The translations under genes were made by a program, and so were the position numbers. A stretch of 64,000 bases of DNA from Elmis aenea (Eukaryota; Arthropoda; Insecta; Coleoptera; Elmidae). A model generated the notes under the pieces. That model searched no databases. It was not told the origin of the DNA and saw only the letters and a program-made list of their open reading frames with translations. This document shows, one piece after another, positions 12,884 through 24,500 of the stretch. The stretch covers positions 69,340,108 to 69,404,107 of the forward strand of contig OX393577.1 in assembly GCA_947652605.1 (NCBI GenBank), read 5' to 3'. Positions within the stretch are counted from its first letter, which is position 1. Every line of letters starts with the position of its first letter.

Positions 12884-13412
12884 TCTTATATATATAAAAG
12901 AGCTTGTTTGTGTGTTTGTTTGTTTGTTTGTTTGTTCGCTAAAGAATCCTAGGTCCGTTGACCGATCGGGACCAAATTTTGCACAGTTACTATTTAGGAC
13001 CTTGCAGATCTAACGCCAAACTTTAAGTACAAGCACATATTACCAATTTAAAAAATATATATATTACTTGGACGGGATTCGATCTTACGTCGGCAAATAC
13101 CTGGTCAAAACACGATACGGCGCGGTGTATTTCTCAAGTAAAGATTGTTTTGTATACAATTAGTAATAAATGTACATGAAGTATTATTTTTATTAGTACA
13201 TTTTTAATTGAAACAAGACGAAAGAAAATAAATTTGAGTTATTATTCAATTTTTAAGCAATAAATAGTTATTTTTTAAGGAATTATAAGAAAATGAAAAG
13301 ATGATTGATCAGAGTATGTCATTTGTGTATGATTTGGAATTATTGGGCTTATTCAAGTTAAAACAGTAATTAAAATTGTAATCGCCCGTGCAACGCCGGG
13401 TAAACCATCTTG
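12884..13412. mobile_element. Helitron-like non-autonomous element
   Basis: The block begins A|TCTTATATATATAAAAGAG and ends ...CATCTTG|T, which fits insertion between A and T as Helitrons do. Just inside the right end, GCCCGTGCAACGCCGGGT (about 13384-13401) can form the short GC stem-loop typical of Helitron 3' ends. The left part has a GTTT tandem run (about 12903-12938) and a CGATCGGGACCAAATTTTGC motif often seen in such elements. The final CTTG departs from the usual CTRR. No Rep or helicase frame is present. A conserved module of another dispersed repeat cannot be excluded. Confidence 0.5.
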
Positions 13413-15476
13413 TTTATTATAAAATAAATCTGAATGTTGGGTAGTTATACCAGGTAATCAGTTCTGATAACGACTAACACAACTTTATGATCATTTCTAG
13501 CAACATGCAACGAATTTTCTACCCTCACTTTTTTAGCATTACGTCCAAGCATATCAGAGATCGACGTTAATATCCTATAGAACCAGCGCTTGCAGGTAGC
13601 TACTTCCGCAATTCACATATCCTTGCCCGTATTCCCTTTTTCGAATATTGAATTATGAAAGTTTAAAATATAGTTGATCCCGTATCAAGAGTTGAAACTG
13701 CTAGATCAATAGGATTAGGGTTAGGTCTCAATCGCAAATATCTATAGTCGTAAATAATATTAATGTCAACAAGCTTGGGTAAGAAGATTCATGAAGAATA
13801 AAACCATCAGTCACCTGCTTTGATCTATTACAACGACACGTATTTCTTTTAGGGTTTTGCCCCACTTCGAGTGTTGTAAATTAAACTTAGTTTATGGTTG
13901 TATTAAGGGGATTACATGGTGTTATACACGGTTAATCGCATTGACATACAAAGGTTGTTTGAAAATCAATGCATCAAACAAAGGTTTGAAAAGCGCTGCC
14001 TTTAAAATTAATTGAGAAAACTACGTATGTAATACGGTTTTTGGTTCATTTACAAAAGATTCACCATTTTCATATTTTAAGATGTATTTAATAACTTTAC
14101 TATAATAAAAAAGACAACACCGAATTTGATACTAAAGCAACAGGCTTTGAACTTATATACACGATATTTATGGCCTAAATAATGATTACTTGCTCTCAGA
14201 TCATTTAAATTGCGATTTTAACTTGAAAGCTTAGAGCAGTTGCACATTTTTTCAAGCATAAATGAAATGGACAAATGGTTTTATTTAATAAATGACAACT
14301 GATCGTATGCAGAACTTTTACGTACATGTTTTAAGTCGTTAATAAAAATTTAACAATTTACTGTACAATATTTTTATTAATAGGTAACACACAACGAACT
14401 AAACTTAATTATTACGGATACAACATTCTATACAGTACAATATATCATCACAATCTAACTAGTTTTATCAAATAACGAATTGCTTTACTAGACAAAACAC
14501 AGCTATCTGTGGTTTATACAGCTTTGCGGACAGAAAACAGTTTTCCAACTCAAGCTCAGCATGATTACAAAAACAATACCAGATTAACAAATATGTTAAA
14601 TTAAATTGGATAATATACCACAGCATGAAGATACGCTATTCATTAATTGCAGGATATGCTCACAAATATAAGCTCTGTAAAGCTCAACAATTCATACTTC
14701 AATTGCACGGCTTATAATCTTTTTAACACACTGCAGTTTTTTTAGTAGGTATTTACAGCACCCAAAACTACGATAACTTTTTTTATGCTACAATACTTTA
14801 GCTTATACTGTTCGCATTGATAATAATCTTGAAATTTTTATGATCACGGTAGTCTAAAGAAAAAATAACAACTGTTAAATGAGCTTCATTATTTGCTACG
14901 AATAAAATTTTTAAAATCATATCCAGAGAAAAAGCGCTATCTAGGAGTAATATTTTTTTACACAATAGAAAGATAATATTTTGGGTCAGCACTTATGCCC
15001 ATCGAATAACACAGCAGGCAGCTGGACAAATACAGCTTTAGTTAAAAAAACAAATCTATTTGGAAAAGACGTACTGTTTTAAGTATTTTATAATCTGATT
15101 TTTCGCCAAAAAATTATATCTTTGTCTAAACAAATTTCCGTTAGAAGATTTTTAATAACTAAATACCACTAAAAATTAAGGTAATCGAATAAATACTGCT
15201 TTTATTTTAATTTTTATTGCTTTAAATGGATATAAAAACAGTATGTTACATACATTTAAGACGCCATGTATTTTAAAATATACTTTGACTTTTAAGTGAA
15301 ATGAACAAATATCAAATACAATTATTTTATCAGAGTATATTTTATTGCTGTTTCTAAATTTAAACATTTTTGCAAAACGCTATCTCCAAAATGTTCCTCA
15401 AAACTATCATTTACCTAATACAACTTTGTTTTAACAACTGCATTTTCCACAAAATCACATTGTACAGCATAATTTA
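13413..15476. other. Non-coding AT-rich stretch
   Basis: No exon, RNA gene or element boundary recognised. Minus-strand frames at 14798-14992 and 15176-15367 are lysine-, isoleucine- and asparagine-rich in the way expected of AT-rich non-coding DNA. Confidence 0.35.
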
Positions 15477-15779
15477 TTACTGCGCCTTCATAACGAACCC
15501 TATTATACGTCTAAATAAATTATGATCTCGATTTTTGTCACCAGAATACTGCAATGAACTTTCATAACCCATTATTCCGACGGAGTATACACTGGTATCG
15601 TTATTAAACCTTACTGTTTCCGGCAACAACCCAGAAGAACACCAATAAAATTTTAATGGAATCAACCTTGTCTCTCTAAAGCTACTCTCCACGGCACTAC
15701 TTGGCTCCATTAGATGTCGTCTCTCATACTTAACAAACCACATTCTTAAATATTTAGTACTTGGTCGGGTGTTCATCAC
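15477..15779 (-). pseudogene. Odorant-receptor-like C-terminal exon or fragment
   Basis: The minus strand stays open for 100 codons. Its second half shows the layout of the C-terminal region of insect odorant receptors: a FYWCSSGLLPETV segment (compare the F-x-Y-C-x-x-G-x-x-L-x-x-E pattern), then SVGIMGYESSLQY where family members carry an A-x-Y-x-S-x-W-Y stretch, then LFRRIIGFVMKAQ, matching the loop before the last membrane segment. A GT donor (GCGCA|GTAATA) lies at 15480-15479 on the minus strand, where odorant receptors often have an intron, so it could be a true exon. I found no following exon with the last helix and no upstream receptor exons, so a solitary nested pseudogene fragment is more likely. 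Chance is still possible, as the match is to a loose family pattern. Confidence 0.4.
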
Positions 15780-16248
15780 ATTCCGAAAACCTCAGCTTAG
15801 GAAATTTAGATTAAAACCGACAAGTTTTCATTATTAAAGTGAAACTTTGACTGTATTACCTTTGTAAAGAATTGAATAATGGTGTATTATAAAAACTATT
15901 ATAAAAACCATTATTTTAATCATTGTAAAAACAAAAAATTCAAGCTCACTACACAATAGTTTCTATATTGCCTTTTTTGATACAGTATTGATAAAACTTT
16001 TGTTGCTGTTAATACCAAAGATATTAATTTTCAAATACATTTTTATTCGAAAAATGTGACTCGGTGATTTATTAACGCAAATAACTTTAAAAACATGCGG
16101 TAAAAACAATTAACCTTTAATTAAATCCACCTAAAACGAATTGAGGATTCCAAACATATAATAATATGTGTTCTATTTAAAAATCGAAGGTTCCTGTAAT
16201 TGTTGAAAACCCTGTATGAGTTAAAATTAAATTAAAGTTACAATAAAC

Positions 16249-16372
16249 TAGCTTTGGAGATGCATTTTCGAATGTCGTAAAGGTTTTGTTTGTATCCGTA
16301 TTAGTATCAGAGATATAATTTTTATTTAAATTTTTTTAGATACAACGTTAAATTTGGTGGAGGTGCTGGGTA
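16249..16372 (+). repeat. Dispersed repeat, copy left of the Jockey insertion
   Basis: CTAGCTTTGGAGATGC, TTCGAATGTCGTAAAGG, TTAGTATCAGAG and AAATTTGGTGGAGGTGC occur here in the same order and orientation as at 17488-17612. Just upstream is AACCCTGTAT, a tract common in arthropod dispersed repeats. No coding sequence. Confidence 0.7.
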
Positions 16373-16706
16373 AAATATACAATGTTCTAAATAAAAACAA
16401 AAATAACTTCAAAACCATGCGTTGTAGCTCTAATCAACCTTTGATAAAAGTAATCCAAAATTAATTAAGGATTCTAAAAATGTTATAATGTACAGGGTAT
16501 CTTATATAAAACTCCAAATTTTTTTTCTACGCTTATATAGTTCTGAAATATTAAAACTGGTCTACAAGAGACCAACCATTAATTTATTTCACAACTCTTA
16601 GAACTATAAACTTAAATTCTTAAAGTTTACCCATTGGTGTCTTTGAGTTTCTGCTAAAATGCACACGGCACTATAATTTTCGCAATGTCCTCTGCTTGTT
16701 GAACAC

Positions 16707-17425
16707 TTAAACTAACTCATTCGGCTTTGTTCCCTTCAGTCTTTTGTTTAGGTGTTTAACATCGAGGAGTTGGATTGCCTCGATATTAAGGTGCTGATTA
16801 GTCTCGCCTCATGTTTAGTTGCATATCTTCTTATTTCGCTGGCCACATCCTTGTAATTGTAACCTAGATCGCGAATAATGTCACAGTTGCTTACGTACCA
16901 TGGTCCATTGACGATGATACGCAGCACTTTATTTTGGAATTTTTGTGTTCTACTAATATGACACTGTTTAGCACACCCCCACAGTTGTATGCCTTACGCC
17001 CAGACTGGTTTCAAGATCTGATTATATATCAATACTTTGTTGTATATTAACTGTTGGGAATTGCGCCCCAACAGCCAATATAATTTCCTATGTTTTAGAC
17101 CCAACTCAGTTCTCCTCTTTTTAACGTGTTCCTTCCATCTTAGTTTAGCGTCTAGTCTTATTCCTAGATATTTTGCTTTGTTTTCTTAGGAAACAGTATC
17201 ACCATTTATAGTGATAAGCAACGGTTCCTAATATTTTTGTTCGTAAAATTTATGTGAGTTGATTTTATTCCATTTTCTGGTCCAATTGAATATCTGATCA
17301 CTGGCTTGCTGAAGTTTATTTGTCGTTACTTCTATGTCTTTATCAACTGCTAGGATTGCAGTGTCATCTGAGAACGTGGCAACGGTCACAGTTTTTAATT
17401 CTGGCAGATCAGCTGTATAGACTAA
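16707..17425 (-). pseudogene. Jockey-clade retrotransposon ORF2, RT core to C-terminus (5' truncated)
   Basis: Read on the minus strand, this fragment runs from just upstream of the reverse transcriptase catalytic box to the polyprotein end. In order it shows TVATFSDDTAILAVD (the F-x-DD metal-binding box, minus strand of about 17350-17380), YLGIRLDAKLRWKEHVKKRR, LYWLLGRNSQ, QILKPVWA, IQLWGCA, NKVLRIIVNGPWYVSN and a final KGTKPNELV with a TAA stop at 16709-16707. Isolated stops (for example near 17000 and 17190) and small frame changes make it inactive. It is 5' truncated at about 17425, as is usual for target-primed insertion. The 1391-1823 fragment is a relative with the same final residues. 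Confidence 0.9.
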
Positions 17426-17487
17426 ATAGAGTTGATATAATTTTTGAACACTCTGTATGTGCCAAAATGACTTTAACGTTAGAACCC

Positions 17488-17612
17488 ACTAGCTTCTGGG
17501 ATGCCCTTTCGAACGCCGTGTAGTTTTTATTTGTAACCCTATTAGCATCAGAGCCATTAATTTGTTTTAAATTTGTTTATCTACAAGGTTAAAATTTGGT
17601 GGAGGTGCCATG
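17488..17612 (+). repeat. Dispersed repeat, copy right of the Jockey insertion
   Basis: CTAGCTTCTGGGATGC, TTCGAACGCCGTGTAG, TTAGCATCAGAG and AAATTTGGTGGAGGTGC match the copy at 16249-16372 in order and orientation. The two copies bracket the Jockey fragment. Confidence 0.7.
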
Positions 17613-19084
17613 TAACCAAGACTCCATCTCCGACGATATAACTTATTTAACATGCAGATATACAACGAGAATCGTAAATCTAGAACAATGATTTCGCGTG
17701 AACTACTCGTTAAAATTATACCTAATACATATTTGAGAACAGAATCGCTTTATAAGGAGGTTATATCAGGAGTTTATAACTTCTTAAACTAAATCGCTGA
17801 GTTCTAAATTTATGTATGAAGTTGTCACGAACATTTTGATGTTACCAAATATTTGTAATATGTTTGTAATACATTTGATAACATTTATGAATATTAATTT
17901 TGTACAACAGTGAAAATAATTTTTGTGCACGCGCTGAAATTATCCTTCATCCCGCTCTTTTCACACAGAAATTAAAATCGTAATACGTATAATGAGAATT
18001 CAAAATCTGTAAATAACGCGATTCACAAAGTGAAACGAGTTTATCGGTTCAGAGTCATAAAATATGCATGGCGTTGTGGAGCACCTTTCCGTTTCAATTA
18101 CCCCTAAAGCGTCAAAAACGAAATGAACTAGGTTTAGCAGCGATAGTAAAACAAATTTTTAATAAAGTGCCGTCACATACGACTATGTTTTCTGTCGAAG
18201 GTCTACCAGAACAATTGGACTGCAGTGTCTGTCATTAAATGCACTATTCCTGGAAAACTTTGGATTTATTCGGAGTTGGAAAATATTTTATTTGATAGCT
18301 CGTTTTGCAAAGTTTGTGGGATTCATTTCTTAAAGTTCTTGTTTACTCCTTATTATTTAAAGAATTATGAGTTAAAACCAGTGGTTATGTTCCTCTAAAT
18401 AGAAATTATTACGTTTTATTTGCCCCCAATATTTTCGTGTACAACTAATTTTAAAGCCAAGGGACTTACATTTTTATTCTTTGGGTTGCAATTATTATAA
18501 ACTTTAAATGCTCTGCATATATATTTTCTGCTTTTCAAATAATGCATTCCTTTAAAATTGTTCGATTGTTTTTCTAAAAAGCTAATGCAGGAACCAACCT
18601 ACTATGCACGCTATAAAAAAATATTAACCGTATAATTTCCCTATAAACTTTCATTTAGTCTAATGCCCGTTAAAATACTCTGCTAAATTCCATTTAAAAA
18701 TCTTTATTACACTTCCTTCAAAGCAAAATCCCGCCAGCTCGCCGGTTATATATGATCAAATTTCTTTTACCTATTCCAGTGTTTAACAATCCCTTTATTT
18801 TTACTGCAGGCGGCGCGATCACTCTGTGGAAATATGACAAAAGAGCACACAGGATCATGGCTGCATATTCAATCTACTCAAAATTTATTAACAGTATAAA
18901 CGACGATGCAATTTTACTATTTTTACGCAACGAAATTGTCCGGAAGATTGGTGTTTATTATTTTAGCAGGTTTACCTTTCATAAATTAAACGATTTGACT
19001 GCGGATAATAAGAGAACCTTTTTTAATAATTTCGTATTGAAACATAGAAATCGATGTATGATTTTTTTCTGAAAAAAAAATACC
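17613..19084. other. Non-coding stretch
   Basis: No recognised exon. An open frame at 18752-19072 (106 codons, +) starts in a GC-richer patch, but it has no domain I can name and its end runs into AT-rich sequence. I treat it as chance. Confidence 0.3.
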
Positions 19085-19680
19085 TTAGACATTTTGAAAA
19101 ACTGTAAAAATTATTTTAGGCCTTCTGAACGAACCAAAGATGAAAATGTTTTGCTTAGGGTGTCTCTAACATTTTTAGAAAACATAAAGACCATCCCAAA
19201 ACTATCGATATTTTTCCTAATAAAATTGCCAGATGAAAACTTTTTGAAAAATTTTGAAGCTGTAAAAAATAGTTTTAGGCCGTTTTTGAACGAACCAAAT
19301 GGGGAATTGCATTGCTTAAGATGTATTTAACATTTTCAAAAAATATAAAGACCATCCCAAAACAATCGATATTTTTCTGAAAAAAAAATGCAAGGAACTT
19401 GGAAATTTATGAAAAACTTTGAGAACCTGTAAAAAAAATAGTTTCAAGCCTTTTGTGAACGAACCAAAGGTGGAAATGCATTGCTGGGAGTGTCTTAAAA
19501 ATTTTTAGAAAATATAAACACCATCGCAAAACAATTGATTATTTTCTTCAAAAAAAATACAAGCCTTGGACATTTTTGAAAAACTTAGAGGAGCTGCGAA
19601 AAATTGTATTTAGCCGTTTCTAAACAAACCAAATGTGGAAATGAATTGCTTAACTAAACCGAACTACAAATATTCTTGTC
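19085..19680 (+). repeat. Satellite-like array, about 3.5 diverged 165-bp monomers
   Basis: The landmark GAACGAACCAAA occurs at 19126, 19288 and 19457, with a diverged AAACAAACCAAA at 19622, giving spacings of 162, 169 and 165 bases. Each unit also carries TTTTAGGCC or a variant, GCATTGCTTA or a variant, AACATTTT and ATAAAGACCATCCCAAAAC in the same order. Open frames here are by-products of the repeat. Single or partial relatives occur at 6540-6650, 7895-8165, 21365-21560, 38700-38770 and 38985-39100. Confidence 0.85.
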
Positions 19681-20681
19681 GTAACTACTATCAAGTAAAT
19701 ATTTTATCAGACAGTAAACAAAATGACTTCAGTGACAACGATTTAAGCTTTGTAATGCTGGCACATCGCTAATGGATTGGCTACCACGATAGTAAGTATC
19801 CAAGCACTGTCAATATTTGAACCTAGTCTGGTACAATAAATCTCAAACTTACTCGAGACTCTAACACTGGAAGTGGCATTGGAAAATGAATAAAGTTTTC
19901 ACGTACTAAATAGAATAGTCAACTGATTCTAGTCGTTTTAATAATTGAAAAAGTTCAGAGACAATTTTGAGCAAGCCAGAATATGTCATGATTTTTATTT
20001 ATTGTTAATAACATTTTCGTAGTGGCTTAACACTTTAATTGGCTATACATTGATGTTTTTTAAAAGCAAACCCCACATAAATCAACTAGTGATCAGGTGA
20101 TCGTTTCTGGTCCACTAGATTTATACATTCGATAAAAATGAATTACAGTTTTCAGTTATTGATATTCGGAACATAATGAGATGTAGCGACTGAAAATAAA
20201 TATTCGCCAGAAGTCGGCGGAAAAAAAAATTGTCGGATATTGAACTAAAGTCAGAACCCGGGCAACAAATTCGTATCTCTGATTCCGTCAGCGTTCTGAC
20301 AATGCTATATGGGATCAGTCAAATTTATGTATTCTGCCAGCGTCCACTCTGACGTTTACGCTGTTGCAGGATTTAAAGTTTGTTCTGTTCATCGCAAAAT
20401 TTTTTTGATAAATAAAGAATGATTGTTACAAGGAACATTTTGTGGGGTCTGGTAAAGTTTGAGCGATATATGTGAATCACTAAATTACAACGAGTTTAGC
20501 TCATGGAAGAGACGAGATTTTTGGATCGTGCATGCAACTCTCTAATAAACTTGATGTGTGGTGCTCTTTGCATGCAAAAATTAGGAAATGGTTAGGAATG
20601 TGTTAAGCCTTAAGATTATTGATAGACTTGTGCGATATAACAGGAACATACATTTAAAATAAGGGCTGGCGTTTTTTTCGC

Positions 20682-20927
20682 GCTCCCTATTCACCAGACC
20701 TCACCTCTTTTGATTATCAATTTTTTTTAACACTCTACACTATCCAGCGATTAAACTTAATCGAAAAAAAGATTCCAGGCGACCTCTGGAGGTATTGTTC
20801 TAGTCACAGTCCGCAAACTTCTAAACGTCTGTTATTCCTTCTCTATCAGAACGTTAAAGGCATTTCGTCACCAATAATGGCGTATTCGTTTCAGTATAAC
20901 ATTCAAAATCCAAGTCTGAGAAACTAA
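20682..20927 (+). pseudogene. Mariner-like transposase C-terminal remnant
   Basis: From GCT at 20682 the frame reads APYSPDLTSFDYQFF. This matches the conserved block around the last catalytic aspartate of mariner transposases (pattern Y-S-P-D-L-x-x-x-D-Y-x-x-F). The frame stays open to TAA at 20925-20927. Upstream sequence shows no readable catalytic block, and no inverted termini were located. After the block the similarity fades, so this is a small eroded remnant at best. Confidence 0.35.
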
Positions 20928-21364
20928 TGAGACACTGCAGACACATAAAAACACCAAAACGCAAGATAGCGCGCGCAAAAAAAAACAACTTAAACTTCAG
21001 TTAATTTGTTACAGTTTAATAGTTCCTCCATAAAAGTAACTTTCAGCAAGATATGCACCAAAGTTATGCAGTCATATCCTTAACTTCAGCTGAATAATTT
21101 TAAAATGAAACTTGCTTTATCACCGCCATTACTTGCGGACCGAATGTGATAAATTTGATCAGATGTTTGCGATTTCGAACATACCCGGGCTCTAAACTTG
21201 GGAAAATTCAAAAGTATTTGATTACGTGACTGTACTACTCTAACACGTGGTTAAGAATTTATGTAAGTTACAAGTAACGACCACTGGAAGATTTTGCCAG
21301 AGCTGGAGCTAGAGTTCTTGAAGCCATAAGCAAGTAATTGGTAAATGTACAGTTGGAGTTAAAG

Positions 21365-21560
21365 AAATAGTTTTAGGGCCTTTCTAAACAAACTAGAGCT
21401 AGATATGCATTCTAAAGGATGTCTTTAACATTTCCAAAAAGCATAAAGACCATAGCAAAACTTTTGAATTTTTGCTAAAAAAAATTGCAAACTTTTAGGC
21501 CGTTTTTAAACAAACTAAAGGTAAAAATGCAATGCTTGAGGTGTCCAACATAAAGAATAG
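21365..21560 (+). repeat. Two partial monomers of the 165-bp repeat family
   Basis: TTTTAGGGCCTTTCTAAACA with GCATTCTAAAGGATGTCTTT and CATAAAGACCATAGCAAAAC is followed by a second TTTTAGGCCGTTTTTAAACA with GCAATGCTTGAGGTGTCC. The spacing is shortened to about 125 bases, implying an internal deletion relative to the 19085 array. Confidence 0.7.
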
Positions 21561-24500
21561 GTATGTGCGTGGGAGCGTATATATGAAAAGTGCTCCTCGT
21601 GCTTTTTAATTAAGCTCATGTTTGTATATGACTATTGCTTTAATTTAAGGAAAAAAAAGATTTTTACTAGAAAAATGCAAAATCTGTAGCGTTTGTGTGT
21701 TACCCGTTGCTAATTCAAAATTTTTATCAAACATATTCAAGATATTTGTACGTAAAATCAATAGTTTTTGATTAATACGATTTTACATTCTCCACAAATG
21801 TCACATTTTTGCATACAAAACAAATATTTCCATATCTTCGTCACTAGTAAAGATACAAAAGAATGTTTTACATAAAACTTGTTCACGACCATTAGTTGCA
21901 TAATCTGAAATTATTTTCAACTATACCGAGTGTTTCGTTTTAGCGTACTAGCATGTAACTTTGTTAATTTATAAAACACCTTTTTCGCTTTCCAATTCTT
22001 TTGAAAAATAGAAGAATAAAGATTTGTAAAGTCACTGAAATACTAAAAATTTGTGTAGGAAGTGGCGAAGAGATTATAAAAAACCACCTGAAACATCGTA
22101 ACGGGGCCGACATGCATCAATTTTTTTCCTTTTACCTTTATTCATCTCACTGTCTATCTTAACAATAAAAATATATCATGCAAGAATAAAGAATGAACAA
22201 CTTGTTTACCAGACAAGACATGAAATATGCGTGTATTCTCAAGATTAACCTTCGAATTACAAAGGAAAAGGTCGAATAAGCACAAAAGTAGTCAGTCAAA
22301 TCCAGGACTATTAATGATCAACTGTCGATATCTGATGTTTAATTACTGTTGTTGGGAAATTCGTTTTTCATTTCGTTCACACAAATAACTGAATAAGCAA
22401 ACACTTTTTTATTGGTTATCATGATGTTTTACTAGATTGTTTTGCTAAACTTTAATAGAATTAGTGTTACTGAATCTTCCATCCCTTGTTTCTTTAAGAT
22501 TAATTTCTGCAACCACTTAAAGGGATTTAAGAAATGTATGGGCACAAATATGTACACGTATGACAATTATAAAGTAACACTTATGCCACTAAATACGGGC
22601 TTTAAGGGGTTAAGCAACTTAGTAAATAAACATAATGGCAAAAAATAGCAAACTGGTTATTCTACCCTCAATGTGAACAAATAATAAAACCTGTGTGCTT
22701 CCAAGCATGAATTCAAATAAAAAAACGAAACCTTCACCCTTGAGCGACCCTACTGCTGCTTAAGTGTGGTATGATATAAGCCTTCGGGACATTGTGAAAG
22801 CATTATTGAAGCAAAAATGAACTTTATAGGGTTGTGAAAAAATAGCGCATTTCTAGTGCGTCAAGTGTGCCAGTATATGAACACATTGTTAATAGAAAAA
22901 AACAGAACACCACGAACAGACAACTCTTGCATATCATAAGTGGCTACATATGCAGCTTGAAACAAAACGAAATGTTTGTAGCACAACAAAAACATGCTGA
23001 AACAATTCGATTTTCACTTATTTCTTATGCTGCACACATTATTTCAGGACAATACTCAATTAATTAGTATCTAAAATGAAAGTTTCAATTACTTGGAGAT
23101 TCGATTATCTAAATAAAACTGTTTAATTCAGAATTATTTATCTTTTAGAGAAAGAGCCTCTGGTAAAAATGCCAGACCAGTTTCGAGACTGTCTTCTCTA
23201 GGTCAGCTTTGAAAATAAACAAGGAAGCTACTGTTGAGAAAAAATAAAACTGGCCTACCGTTTCTATAAGAAAATATTCACAAAAGAAGTGATTTAAAAT
23301 TAAAGTTTCTATATAACGCCTTAGTTAGTTTTTTGTTATTAAAACTCCCACCGGATTTTAAAAATCAGTTACAAAATTATTAATTTAGGTTGTGCCACAC
23401 ATTAAATTATGTACCTGCCTGCACATTGCGCTAAATCATTTCGTGCACATTCGCTGATTACTTGTGGTTATTCGCCATTAGCTACGTGACTTACTTATGC
23501 CCATTCCGTGTCTTCAGCCAAAACAGATGTGTCTGAAATCTGGAATATGTATAATTTATGGGCCCCAAATCGTTTTAAAGGTAATCAATTTGCTGAATAT
23601 GTTGGTGCATCCGTACTTGTTAATTTTCTTTTATGAATTGGTAGTTTTGTACCAGTAAAGTGGCATGACGTATTTTTACGAATCCAGCTACCTAGCCATG
23701 AAAAGAAAATGTCAAAATGAACATTATCATTCTGTTAAATAGCTGTGACAGTTTAAATCTAAAGACAAAACTTTCATCAAAACATATTGAGTCTGAAGTG
23801 CTCTCCACATATTGTTTTAACAAAAATGAGTTAAATTAAACTCGAGCACAAAATAGGGTACAAAAAAAATTCTTGAAGGGTAGCGACAACTCGACAAGCG
23901 TTAAGTCTATAAGTGTTCAAGGTAGTTATATAGAAAAATAAATTGTTTTGCTTCTACTACGTGCTTTCTCTAATACTCTAATGGATAAGTAGATACACCC
24001 TCATAATTACATTAGTCTGCTCTAAGTAGAGTATTAAGCTAATAGTGCACTGCAATTCCTTCACAAAGTAATATTATGAATTCAAATAGATTGAAAGTGC
24101 AACATAAACAACCACATGAATAACGCAAAGTCCATAAAATGGAGCTATGAATTTTATAGCCCTCAAGCAACATGCAACTCTGCATTATTAGCAAAACTTG
24201 GCAAACAATGATGTCACTCAACAAACTCTAAAATAAAACATCCACATTTAATTAGCTAACGCCTTTAAATTTTCAATTAAGTTTACTAATTTCACACCAA
24301 GCACCATTAGTCTGTTTGTAAATGTTTATTTGGCGTGAGCCTCCAGGTTTTATTTGAAGCCCAATAGACGTAAGCAAATTTGGAGTTTACTTTAATTAAA
24401 AATTTAACTGATTACGCTAGTGATTATCTAAATTGCGGCCCTAAAGTATTTCGTTTAATCGTCCGTGTGATAAATTAAACAAAGTAAAATTTAATGGTTG

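Noticed and set aside
18752..19330. Plus-strand frames of 106 and 78 codons
   Set aside because: The second lies inside the 165-bp repeat array. The first has no family signature or supporting splice context.
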